The notes under the pieces were generated by a model. The model was given only the letters and a program-made list of their open reading frames with translations. It searched no databases and was not told where the DNA came from. A stretch of 64,000 nt of DNA. It comes from CAZJDV01 sp964544865 (GTDB lineage Bacteria > Chloroflexota > Dehalococcoidia > Lucifugimonadales > CAJWER01). Positions 7,801 to 17,000 of this stretch are shown here, in pieces; positions within the stretch are counted from its first letter, which is position 1, and every line of letters starts with the position of its first letter. Both the position numbers and the translations under genes were made by a program. The DNA lies in the NCBI GenBank assembly GCA_964544865.1, contig CAZJDV010000001.1, positions 27,699 through 91,698 on the forward strand, given 5' to 3'.

Positions 7801-8949
7801 ATGGAAAAAAGCTTGCGCGCAGGCATTATTGGGCACACGGGCCGTGGAGACTACGGGCACCATCTCGACGTCTCATACCAGTGGGTCCCGGAGGTCAAGG
7901 TGGTCGCCGTGGCAGACCCGGACCCGGAAGGGCTCGAGGCCACGGGCGTCAAGACCGAAGCCGGGCGACTTTACGCGGACTACCGCGAGATGCTGGAGGC
8001 CGAGGACCTGGACCTGGTGAACGTGTGCCCCCGGCGCCCTGTGCTGCACTCTGAGATGGTCATTGCAGCCGCGGCGTCAGGAGCCAGAGGCATTCTGCTC
8101 GAGAAGCCGTTCGCGCGAACCCTCTCGGAGGCCGACGCCATGCTCGACGCCTGCCACCGCAACGGCGTCAGGATGGCCGTGGCCCACCGCAGGGCCAACG
8201 CGTACGAACAGCACGGCAAGAAGCTAGTGGAAGAGGGCGCCATCGGCGGAATACAGTCCATACGCTCCCACGGCAAGGCCGATCGCCGGTCAGGGGCCCT
8301 GGACCTGATGGTGCTGGGCACCCACATGATGGACAGCATGCGCCACTTCGCCGGCTCGGACGTGGCGTGGGCCAACGGGCAGGTCACCCAGGACGGCCGC
8401 GAGGTCACCGTTCATGACATACGAGAGGGCGACGAGGAGATCGGCCTGATCGCGGGCAACGCCGTGACGGCCTACTATGCATTCGAGAACGGGATTTCCG
8501 CCTACTTCGAATCGTACCCCAGCGACCCTGCGGTGGACCGCAGCAAGCGTTGGTTCGGGTTCGAGGTCTATGGCGAGACGGGGATCATCTCACTGCGCGA
8601 CTCCCCCTCCGGCGAGATGTACATCTACCCCCACGGCCGCTGGATCCCCGGCGAAGACGATGGCAAGTGGGAGAGGATCGTCATCGAAGACTGGGAGAAG
8701 GCGCCCGATGGACATGTCCGTTCATACGAAGAACGAATGCACCTGAGCAACCGGATAGTGGCGGGCGAGCTGGTCCGGGCGGTGCGCGAAGACAGGGACG
8801 TGGCCGAGGTCTCAAGCGGCGAGGACGCCCGCGCCGCGCTGGAGATGATAATGGCCGTCCACGAATCGCAGCGGCTCGGGGCGAGGGTGAGCTTCCCGCT
8901 CAAGAACAGGGAGAACCCCTACCGAACGTGGCTGGACGCCAAGGAGTGA
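7801..8949 (+). CDS. Gfo/Idh/MocA family oxidoreductase
   Basis: NAD(P)-dependent sugar/inositol-type dehydrogenase, 382 residues. The N-terminal Rossmann strand reads RAGIIGHTGRGDYGHH, and the EKP motif that carries the catalytic-site lysine is intact (E101-K102-P103, in LLEKPFART). The ATG at 7801 is preferred because GGGAGG stands seven bases upstream; an in-frame ATG at 7786 would be almost at the predicted transcription start. The next gene begins five bases after the stop, and its ribosome binding site overlaps this gene's stop, so the two are co-translated. The family oxidises or reduces hydroxyl groups of sugars, inositols and related compounds; substrate unknown here. Confidence 0.9.
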   Translation: MEKSLRAGIIGHTGRGDYGHHLDVSYQWVPEVKVVAVADPDPEGLEATGVKTEAGRLYADYREMLEAEDLDLVNVCPRRPVLHSEMVIAAAASGARGILLEKPFARTLSEADAMLDACHRNGVRMAVAHRRANAYEQHGKKLVEEGAIGGIQSIRSHGKADRRSGALDLMVLGTHMMDSMRHFAGSDVAWANGQVTQDGREVTVHDIREGDEEIGLIAGNAVTAYYAFENGISAYFESYPSDPAVDRSKRWFGFEVYGETGIISLRDSPSGEMYIYPHGRWIPGEDDGKWERIVIEDWEKAPDGHVRSYEERMHLSNRIVAGELVRAVREDRDVAEVSSGEDARAALEMIMAVHESQRLGARVSFPLKNRENPYRTWLDAKE

Positions 8950-8954
8950 GCACA

Positions 8955-10208
8955 ATGGCTAGCAGTCCCATCAATATCGGCATCGTGGGATGTGGCGGCA
9001 TATCGAGGCTGTACACGAGCATATACGCCGGACTGGCCGACATCGCGAACGTAGTGGCGATGGCCGATTTGGACGAGGGCCTGGCCGGGGCGCGGCGGCG
9101 GGCGATGGCCCAGTCGTACACCGTCGAGGCCGCCCGGTCCCGCTCACTGGCGCTTGACGCCCGCGACGAGAAGACCCGATCCCGGCACGCGGCCCTCGCC
9201 GATGCCGCCGAGGCCTCCGCCGTCGACGTACGGACGTACCGCGGCTACCAGGAACTGCTCGCAGACGGCGAGGTGGAGGCCATCGTCCTGCTGACGCCGC
9301 CCGCCGTCAGGGGCGAACCGACCATAGCCGCCGCGGAGTCGGGCCGGCACGTCTTCACCCAGGGACCGATGGCCCGCAGCGTCGAGGAGGCCGACGGCAT
9401 GGTCGAGGCGGTCACCAGGGCCGGTATAAAATTCCACTCGCAGTGCGGCTCGCGCTACGCACGCGGCATGGCTCTGGCGAAGCTGTCGGTCGAGAGCGGC
9501 AAGCTGGGCAAGATCGGCAGTGCGCGCGTCGAGCTGAACTGGTACCGCGGGCAAGCCTACTACCGCGGCTGGCACGGCACGTGGCAGGGCGAGGGCGGCG
9601 GCGCGGCGTTTCACCACGGACGGTACATCATCGACCCCTTCCTGTGGGTCATCGGCTCCCTCGTCACAGAGGTGTTCGCATACTCGGGACCGGCCCTCCG
9701 CGACATCGAGCACGAGAGCCTATCGCAGGCGGTCGTCCGGTTCGAGAATGGCGCGACGGGCACGATTCACGCCTCGCTGCTCAACCACGCCCAGGACCTG
9801 ACCCCCGATGGACGAATCGAGGTCCTGGGCCAGGATGCGGCCTTTCTCGTGGGCGAGCGGTATCATACGGCCCCGACGGAGGGGTTCGCCCGCGACAACT
9901 ACTGGGAGGCAGACACGTCGTTCGGGTCCAGCGACAACCCCGCCGCCGTGGACGCCTTGGAGGCGTTGCGGGCACAGGTAGAGGCCGTGCCGGAGCGCGC
10001 CACGGAGGCCGACCAGAGCCGCCTCTGGTTGGAGAGTATCGCCAACGACAGCGAGCCGATGGTGCCCATCGACGTTCCGCGCCACCACGTCGAGGTCGTT
10101 CGCGCGATATACAAGTCGGCCGCGACTCATGAGCCCGTCGGCCTGCCCCTCGACCGGGACGACCCATTCTACCGCTTCGAAGGACACGTCGAAGCCGCCG
10201 CAGACTAG
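8955..10208 (+). CDS. Gfo/Idh/MocA family protein lacking the EKP lysine
   Basis: Second dehydrogenase of the pair, 417 residues, starting at the ATG at 8955 with AAGGAG eight bases upstream (overlapping the end of the previous gene). The Rossmann motif is INIGIVGCGGISRLY. In place of the EKP motif it has QGP (Q136-G137-P138 in VFTQGPMARS), so the lysine normally placed next to the nicotinamide is a glycine. The C-terminal domain is otherwise normal, with GGGAAFHHGRYIIDPFLW where family members have their substrate-site His. It may be a non-catalytic partner of the upstream enzyme or use a different chemistry. The following exporter gene starts four bases after its stop. Confidence 0.88.
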   Translation: MASSPINIGIVGCGGISRLYTSIYAGLADIANVVAMADLDEGLAGARRRAMAQSYTVEAARSRSLALDARDEKTRSRHAALADAAEASAVDVRTYRGYQELLADGEVEAIVLLTPPAVRGEPTIAAAESGRHVFTQGPMARSVEEADGMVEAVTRAGIKFHSQCGSRYARGMALAKLSVESGKLGKIGSARVELNWYRGQAYYRGWHGTWQGEGGGAAFHHGRYIIDPFLWVIGSLVTEVFAYSGPALRDIEHESLSQAVVRFENGATGTIHASLLNHAQDLTPDGRIEVLGQDAAFLVGERYHTAPTEGFARDNYWEADTSFGSSDNPAAVDALEALRAQVEAVPERATEADQSRLWLESIANDSEPMVPIDVPRHHVEVVRAIYKSAATHEPVGLPLDRDDPFYRFEGHVEAAAD

Positions 10209-10212
10209 TCAA

Positions 10213-11115
10213 ATGGACTGGGTAGTCCTCTCCATCTGCAGCGCCGCCCTGTTCGCGGTCGTCAACGTCCTCGACAAGTTCATCCTCACTCGCATCTCGC
10301 CCAGTGCGCCGACGTTCATCGTGCTGCTCGGGCTGCTTCAGCTTCCCGCGGCAATATCTGTATTGCTGGTGGCACCCCCTGGGAGCCACCCGGCCGGTGT
10401 CTGGGCCACGGCCTACGCCGCGGGATTCCTCTGGGGCGCGGCCATCGTCGTGATGTTCTGGGTCATGAGCAAACAGGAGGTGTCGCGGGTTATGCCCGTC
10501 ATCGCCACCTCCCCGGTCTTCGTGGCCCTGCTGTCGGTGGCGTTCCTCTCCGAAGAGCTAACGGCCCTGCACTGGGCCGCCATCGGCATCACGGTTGCGG
10601 GGGCCGTGCTAATTTCGCTTCGTCTCGAAAACGATTCGGGAGGCGGCGCGCTCGGGCAGCCGTTCCTGCTGCTTTTGCTGGCCAGCGGCCTCACCGCGGC
10701 GGGGCAGTTTCTGAGCAAGGTCGCCCTGGACGACATGACCCTATGGGAGCTGTACCCGCTGCGGGCGTTGGGGCTGGCCTCCGCCTGCGTGCTCATTCCG
10801 ATTAGACCTTCGGTCTTCCGGGAGGCCCGGCAGATCATGTCGGACCGTCTGGGACGCCGCTTGATGGTCGTGACCGAGGGTGTGCTGGCGCCGCTCGCCG
10901 CCCTCCTAACGCTCTGGGCCATCCTCCTCGGCCCGGTGTCGCTGGCCGTGACGGTGATGTCCACTCGCTCGATGTTCATATTCGTTTTCAGCGCGATCGT
11001 TAGCACACCGCTCTTTCCTATTTTGCACGAACCTCTCGACAGGGGGACGCTGGCGACGAAATTCATCTTCATAGCGATGATCCTGTCTGGAGTAGGCGCC
11101 ATCTCCCTGCTATGA
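10213..11115 (+). CDS. EamA/DMT-family transporter
   Basis: A 300-residue integral membrane protein of the drug/metabolite transporter superfamily, with about ten hydrophobic segments arranged as two EamA halves (beginning MDWVVLSICSAALFAVVNVL and LLLLASGLTAAGQFLSKVAL). The ATG at 10213 is chosen because the frame upstream is only the overlapping sequence of the dehydrogenase gene; there is no clear ribosome binding site, so translation probably depends on coupling to the preceding stop. Members export amino acids, nucleosides or other small metabolites. Being third in a tight three-gene cluster with two dehydrogenases suggests it moves their substrate or product. Confidence 0.85.
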   Translation: MDWVVLSICSAALFAVVNVLDKFILTRISPSAPTFIVLLGLLQLPAAISVLLVAPPGSHPAGVWATAYAAGFLWGAAIVVMFWVMSKQEVSRVMPVIATSPVFVALLSVAFLSEELTALHWAAIGITVAGAVLISLRLENDSGGGALGQPFLLLLLASGLTAAGQFLSKVALDDMTLWELYPLRALGLASACVLIPIRPSVFREARQIMSDRLGRRLMVVTEGVLAPLAALLTLWAILLGPVSLAVTVMSTRSMFIFVFSAIVSTPLFPILHEPLDRGTLATKFIFIAMILSGVGAISLL

Positions 11116-11153
11116 CCGCCGCCGCCTTTGTTTCCAAGACGGAGCCGCGAGGT

Positions 11154-11159
11154 TATAAT
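11154..11159 (+). promoter_or_regulatory. TATAAT -10 element immediately upstream of tex
   Basis: A perfect TATAAT ends seven bases before the tex ATG at 11167. Initiation at the usual distance would fall at or next to the start codon, giving a leaderless or nearly leaderless mRNA. No good -35 is present (TTTCCA at the right spacing is poor). The string could be fortuitous. Confidence 0.45.
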
Positions 11160-11166
11160 CGATGTC

Positions 11167-13335
11167 ATGAGCTCCAGCACCGCGACGCCTCACTCCGCCC
11201 ACCACTCGACGAAGATCGCCGAAGAGCTAAAGCTAGCCATCTGGCAGGTCGAGGCCACCGTCGCCCTGATGGACGACGGCGCCACGTTGCCGTTCGTCGC
11301 CAGATACAGAAAAGAGGCCATCGGCAGCCTGGACGAGGTCCAGATCCGAACGGTCCGTGACAGGACCGCCCAGCTCAGGGATTTGGATAAGAGACGCGAC
11401 GCTATCCTCAAGTCGCTCCACGAACGCGAGTTATTGACCGACGAACTGAGACACGACGTGCTCGCGGCGGCCACGCTGACGGCCCTAGAGGACATCTACC
11501 TTCCATACAGGCCCAAACGCCGGACGCGGGCCACAATCGCCAAGGAGAAGGGCCTGGGGCCGCTGGCGGAGGGTATCTACTCCCAGGGCGACGCCGACCC
11601 GGCCGCCCAGGCTGCGGCCTTCGTCGACTCGGAACTAGGGGTGGCCTCAGCCGAAGAAGCCCTGGCGGGGGCCCGGGACATCATCGCGGAGCAGGTAAGC
11701 GAAGACCCGGACATCCGCGCGGGAACGCGCAGGGTATTCATCGCGTACGGCGCATTCAGCTGCAGCGCCGCCCCCGGCCGGGAAACGGAAGGCACGAAGT
11801 ATCGCGACTATTTCGACTGGGAAGAGCCCGTCGGTATGGCGCCGTCGCATCGGGTGCTCGCGATGTTTCGTGGCGAGAAGGAGGGCTTCCTCAATCTCAG
11901 GCTCGTCCCGCCGGAGAACAGGGCGCTCGTGCCCCTTGAGGCGCTCGTAGTCAAGGGCGACGGGGCCGCCGCCCGCCAGGTCCGCGAGGCCGTCTGCGAT
12001 GGGTACCACCGCCTACTAGCCCCATCGATGGAGACCGAGCTGAGGCAGGCGCTCAAGAAGCGGGCCGACGAAGACGCCATCGATGTGTTCGCCCTGAATC
12101 TCCGCCAACTCCTCCTGGCGCCGCCACTCGGGCAAAAGAATGTTCTGGCCATCGACCCCGGCTTTCGCACCGGCTGCAAGGTCGTCTGCCTGGACCGGCA
12201 GGGGAAGCTGACCCACACCGACACCTTTTACCTCAACCGGTCGAAGAAGCTCGCCGCCAAGGCGGGCGAGAGATTGACCGAGCTGGTCCGCCGCCACAAG
12301 ATCGAGGCAATCGCCATCGGCAACGGGACAGGGGGCCGGGAGACCGAGGAGTTCGTGCGCGGCGTCGGCCTGGGCGAGTATGCCGACATCGTGATGGTCA
12401 GCGAGAACGGCGCTTCGGTGTACTCGGTCTCGGACATCGCGCGGGAGGAGTTCCCCGACCAAGACGTGACGCTGCGCGGGGCCATCTCCATCGGCAGGCG
12501 CTTGATGGACCCGCTGGCGGAGCTGGTCAAGATCGACCCGAGGTCCATCGGCGTCGGGCAGTACCAGCACGACGTCGACGCCGCCGCGTTGCGGAACAGT
12601 TTATCGGAGGTCGTCGTGAGCTGCGTCAACGGCGTCGGCGTGGAGGTCAATACCGCCAGCAAGCAACTCCTGGCCCACGTTTCTGGGCTGGGGCCCCAGC
12701 TCGCCCAGAACATCGTAGAACACGGCATCAAGAACGGCCCGTTCAGGTCCAGAAAGGACCTCAAGAAGGTTGCGCGGCTTGGGGCAAAGGCATATGAGCA
12801 GGCGGCAGGTTTCCTTCGCATAACCGGAGGCGGCAACCCCCTCGACCGCAGCGCCGTGCATCCGGAGAGCTACGGGGTGGTGGATTCCATGGCCCGAGAC
12901 CTGGGTTGCTCCGTCGGCGAGCTGATGACGGACGCTGGCTTGCGGCGACGTCTCGATCCTAAGCGCTACGTCACGAAAGACGCCGGAGAGCCGACAATCC
13001 GCCACATCATGGAAGAGCTGGCCCGGCCCGGCCGCGACCCCCGGGAGCATTTCGAGGCGTTCCAATTCGCGGAGGGCGTAAACAGAATCGACGACTTGAA
13101 GCCTGGCATGAGCCTGCCGGGAATCGTGACCAACATCACCTCATTCGGCGCGTTCGTGGATGTCGGGGTTCACCAGGACGGTCTGGTGCACGTCAGCCAG
13201 CTCGCGGACCGATTCGTTAACAGCCCCGACGACGTGGTGAAGGTGCAGCAGAACGTCTCTGTCACGGTGCTGGAGGTGGACCTAGACCGGGGGCGTATCT
13301 CTCTTTCCATGAGAAAAGACCCGACGCAGGCCTAG
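11167..13335 (+). CDS. tex: Tex-type transcription accessory / S1 RNA-binding protein
   Basis: A 722-residue Tex family protein. Order of domains: N-terminal helical Tex_N (residues ~1-190, with the signature FVARYRKEAIGSLDE), a YqgF/RNase-H-like fold (VLAIDPGFRTGCKVVCLD, mid-protein), a helix-hairpin-helix segment (VNTASKQLLAHVSGLG) and a C-terminal S1 domain (GIVTNITSFGAFVDVGVHQ). The start is taken at the ATG at 11167, just before the conserved N-terminus; the frame continues upstream to 11128. Tex binds nucleic acids and influences transcription and stress tolerance. It ends with a TAG that is followed in the same frame by the remains of a phosphatase gene. Confidence 0.95.
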   Translation: MSSSTATPHSAHHSTKIAEELKLAIWQVEATVALMDDGATLPFVARYRKEAIGSLDEVQIRTVRDRTAQLRDLDKRRDAILKSLHERELLTDELRHDVLAAATLTALEDIYLPYRPKRRTRATIAKEKGLGPLAEGIYSQGDADPAAQAAAFVDSELGVASAEEALAGARDIIAEQVSEDPDIRAGTRRVFIAYGAFSCSAAPGRETEGTKYRDYFDWEEPVGMAPSHRVLAMFRGEKEGFLNLRLVPPENRALVPLEALVVKGDGAAARQVREAVCDGYHRLLAPSMETELRQALKKRADEDAIDVFALNLRQLLLAPPLGQKNVLAIDPGFRTGCKVVCLDRQGKLTHTDTFYLNRSKKLAAKAGERLTELVRRHKIEAIAIGNGTGGRETEEFVRGVGLGEYADIVMVSENGASVYSVSDIAREEFPDQDVTLRGAISIGRRLMDPLAELVKIDPRSIGVGQYQHDVDAAALRNSLSEVVVSCVNGVGVEVNTASKQLLAHVSGLGPQLAQNIVEHGIKNGPFRSRKDLKKVARLGAKAYEQAAGFLRITGGGNPLDRSAVHPESYGVVDSMARDLGCSVGELMTDAGLRRRLDPKRYVTKDAGEPTIRHIMEELARPGRDPREHFEAFQFAEGVNRIDDLKPGMSLPGIVTNITSFGAFVDVGVHQDGLVHVSQLADRFVNSPDDVVKVQQNVSVTVLEVDLDRGRISLSMRKDPTQA

Positions 13336-13724
13336 GGCAAACGCATACTGTTCGTCTGCGTCCACAACTCCGCCAGAAGCCAGTTACCGAGGCGTTCACA
13401 AGATGGCTATCCGGTGGCGCCGTCGAGGCCGAGTCAGCGGGGACGATGCCCTCGGCCGGCGTGAACCCAGTGGTGGTCGAGGTAATGCGCGAGAGGGGCA
13501 TCGACGTTTCCGGCAACACGCCCCAGCTCCTTACCCAGGAGATGGTGGACCGGACCGGCCGCGTCATAACGATGGGCTGTTCTCTGCACGATGCCTGCCC
13601 CGCGGCGACGGTCTCCACTACGGACTGGGGCCTCGCCGACCCCGCCGGCAGGCCCATCGCGGAGGTCAGAGAGATCAGAGACCTGGTCGAGACAAAGGTC
13701 CGCGAGGAGCTCGCGGACCTCTGA
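13336..13724 (+). pseudogene. low-molecular-weight phosphatase / arsenate reductase-like, frameshifted, no start
   Basis: Directly after the tex stop, and in the same frame, the sequence reads KRILFVCVHNSARSQ, the P-loop CX5R of low-molecular-weight tyrosine phosphatases and thioredoxin-type arsenate reductases. About one base is missing near 13384-13390; in the next frame the protein continues as AFTRWLSGGAVEAESAGTMPSAGV and ends near 13724 with a normal C-terminus. There is no ATG, GTG or TTG between the tex stop and the P-loop. Either the start codon has been lost, or the gene was once read from further upstream. The catalytic Asp loop would lie near VITMGCSLHDACP, which resembles the arsenate reductase Cys-containing segment. 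Confidence 0.75.
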
Positions 13725-13951
13725 CATCTCTCTGCCGTGTGACCGTCCCGGTCAACCCTGCTGTCTCGTCTTATGTCGACGAATCCGTATGCAGCCTTGC
13801 CTCATACTTGCGATATGAGTGCGGGACCGGCCCGGGTCGCTTCGTTTCCAATGGCTCGTTTTGCCAGGCCCTGGTTATTTGTCTGATATGATTTCGTCAA
13901 GATACATCCACCGGCTATGGCTGATCGGATCCCACGTGACGCATGAGGCCG

Positions 13952-13981
13952 TTGACATCCGGTAGGCCGCGCCACTAAACT
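13952..13981 (+). promoter_or_regulatory. candidate sigma70-type promoter before the FtsX-like gene
   Basis: TTGACA at 13952-13957, an 18-bp spacer and TAAACT at 13976-13981 (four of six). Initiation near 13988 would give a leader of about 24 nt to the GTG at 14012. The flanking gap 13725-14011 shows no other feature. Confidence 0.5.
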
Positions 13982-14011
13982 CGCTCTAGCCGTTGACTTA
14001 GTGAGCAGCCC

Positions 14012-17000
14012 GTGCCGCAACTTTCGATGCAAAGACTGGTGATAAGGCGTCTGATCGACGATCGGGCGCTACTCCTGACGCTATTCATCGGCATCGCGGC
14101 GGTCGCCACCATCTCCGCGGTCGCCCCAACCTACCTCACGTCCTTGCAGCAGCTCGCCTTCAACAATTCGATCTCCAAGCAGTCCGACAAGGCGATGGAC
14201 ATCGACGTGTTCGCCTCCGCCGTCACCCTTGATAGTGCGTCTATCGACAGGGCCGAGCAGGACCTGGCGGATGCGATCGAAGCCAACATATCTGAAATCT
14301 TCGTGAGCAGCGAGGCGTTCTTCAAGGCCGCGAATCTGCTCGTGGACCTGCCCGGCCAACCGCTTCCCGAGGAGCCAGATACGGGAGATATCGTCTCCCG
14401 TGGGTACTTCCAGTACCTGTCTAGCCTTGAGGCCAATGTCAGGTTCCTGGACGGCCGGATGGCCAGGAACGTCGTCCAGAACGGCGCCGACGGGCCCATC
14501 GTGGAGGCCGTCATCGGGACACCAACCGCGGAGAGGTTTCACCTGAGCGTCGACGACGTGGTCACGCTCACGCCGGACCTGGGGACCTCGCTGCGTATTG
14601 GCGCTCGGATCGTTGGCATACTGGAACCTGATGCCCCTGAATCCGCATTCTGGGGATTCGCCGGACTGCTGCTGGAGCCCGCTCCGCTCGAAGAGGTCCC
14701 GCCACGAGGGATTCGGCTCGCCGACCCTCTGGAGGAGGAGCCTCCCGTCGTTCTGTTCATCACGAAGGACTCGATGATCGACGCAGTGGGCCAGACGTAC
14801 GCGGGCACAGTTGTGAGACCGACCTGGTTCATCTTCATAAACGGCGAATCACTCAAGAAGTGGTCTCTGCCCGCGGCGCGGTCACATGTGGAGGGCCTGT
14901 CGAACGACATCACCAGTGCCATACCTGGCTCGTCGGTGACTACGAGGTCCGTCTTGAGCCTGATCGACGACGTCCAGCGCAGGAGCTTTTTCTCCCAGGT
15001 GCCTCTGCTTTTGCTCATGGCACTGATGATCGTCACTGTATTCTTTTATCTGTCGATGATGGTGACCTACCTGATCCAGAGCAGAGAGAGGGACGCTGCC
15101 CTTCTGCGGACCCGCGGAGTGGGCGTCCTCCAGCTATCGCGCATCTACATGCTGGAGGGCATGGCGATGACCGTGGTGAGCGTAGCGGTGGCACCGTTTC
15201 TCGCCATGGCCGTGGTCGCGCTCGCCGGCAAGCTCCCTCAATTTCGTGAAGCGACCGGCGCGGAGTTGCTGCCCATAGTCTCCGGGCCGGCGCCGTTTCT
15301 CATGGCCATCGGGGCGGGGGTAGTGAGTCTCCTTTTGCTCGTGGTCCCCGGAGCGGTGAGCACGAGGACGGGTGTCCTGTCACAAAGGCTTTGGTCATCG
15401 CGACCCTCACTGCTGCCCTTTTTCCAGCGATACTACCTGGACGCAGGGTTTCTGGTGCTCGGAGGGCTAATATTCTGGGAGCTGCGATCGAGGGGGCACT
15501 TCGTATCCGGGGGACTGTTCAACGACCTGGAGGTCAACGAGACTCTGCTCGTTGCACCGATACTATTCCTCATCGTCGTGGCGCTTGCGTTCATGCGGTT
15601 CTTTCCGCTGCTCGTACGTTTCGTCGGAGGCGAGTCCCGCGGACTCCTCGACATGCTCACGGTCGCGACGACGGTCTCGCTCCCGGCATTGATCGTATAT
15701 GCGGATGCGCGGGAAACCGGCATGAGCGAGTGGGCGATCCCGGTCGTATTGGTTCTGGGCTTTGGTGCCACCTACTGGGCGGAGTCGCGCTCAACACGTG
15801 CGCTGGTGCGGCTCGGATGGATCGTGGCGCAGGTGGCCCTCGTGGCCGGATTCGTCACGCTGAGGCCGCCGGACCCGGCGGAGCTCACCTTCACGCCCGT
15901 CCTCGCCCTTATCGCCATAGTGCCGGCGCAAATTTTGTTCCTCGCGCTAAGGGTGTCGGTCCGCAGGACACCGGTCTGGGTCTCCATGTCGCTGTGGCGC
16001 ATGGCCCGAAATCCCACGCAGTACACCTGGCTGGTCCTGTTGCTGGTACTCATAACCGGACTCGCGATTTTGTCTACCACCGTTGGAGGCACATTGGCGC
16101 GGAGCCAGCTAGACCGCGTCCTCTACGACACCGCGTCCGACATCCGCATCGCCGATCTCAGGAGCAGCAGGCCCGGCGGCCTCCAGGCCCTGAAGGCGAT
16201 GATAGTGGACCTGCCAGGCGTCACCGCGGTGTCCACGGCGTTCAGGCTCACCGGCAGTGCGGGACCGGCCACGTTTCAGGTGCTGGGTCTTGAGCCCGGC
16301 GAATTCGCCACCATGTCTTGGTACCGCAGCGATTTCTCAACCCGCCCGCTGGATAGCGTGATGGGCGGCCTGGCGACTGCCGACATTATCGAACCGGTCC
16401 AGATCCCCGACGGAGCGATGGCGCTGGGCATGTGGGTCAAGCCGGGACAGGTCTTCTATCACCTGTCGGTGTGGGTGGTCCTCAAGGACGTCAACGGGGC
16501 CCAGACCTCCCTGTCGCTCGGCAAGGTCGAAGGGATCGAGTGGCAGCTAATGACCGGCGATATCCCAGGCCATCTCAAATCGCCGCTGTCCCTCGTCTCC
16601 GTGCAGATCTATGAGCCCGGCGACGGCAATCGTAATACGCCGGGGCAGATCCGCATCGACGACATCCACGCGAGAACGCCTGCCTCGGACACCGAGCGTG
16701 TGCTGGAAGGCTTCGAGAAGGAGATGACCTGGGTGCCCATCAGTACCTCGGACCTGCCCTCCGAGCAAGTGGCCGCCACCTTCGGAGACGCCTACACGGG
16801 CCAATGGGCCGCCGATTACTCCTTTGGGAGCGAGTCTCAGAATGGCATCAGAGGCATCTACCGAACACCTAACAGGGGCCCCCTGCCCGTTGTCATAAGC
16901 ACGTCTCTGCAGGCCGCGACCGGCGCGGGCATCGACTCCTCGTTCATAGCGCTCATCGCCGGCCAGCGGGTGCCGGTCCTGGTGACCGACACGATAGAGT

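Noticed and set aside
13446..13724. A short independent 92-residue gene starting at the ATG at 13446
   Set aside because: Its sequence is the second half of a phosphatase whose P-loop lies upstream in another frame, so it is part of a broken gene.
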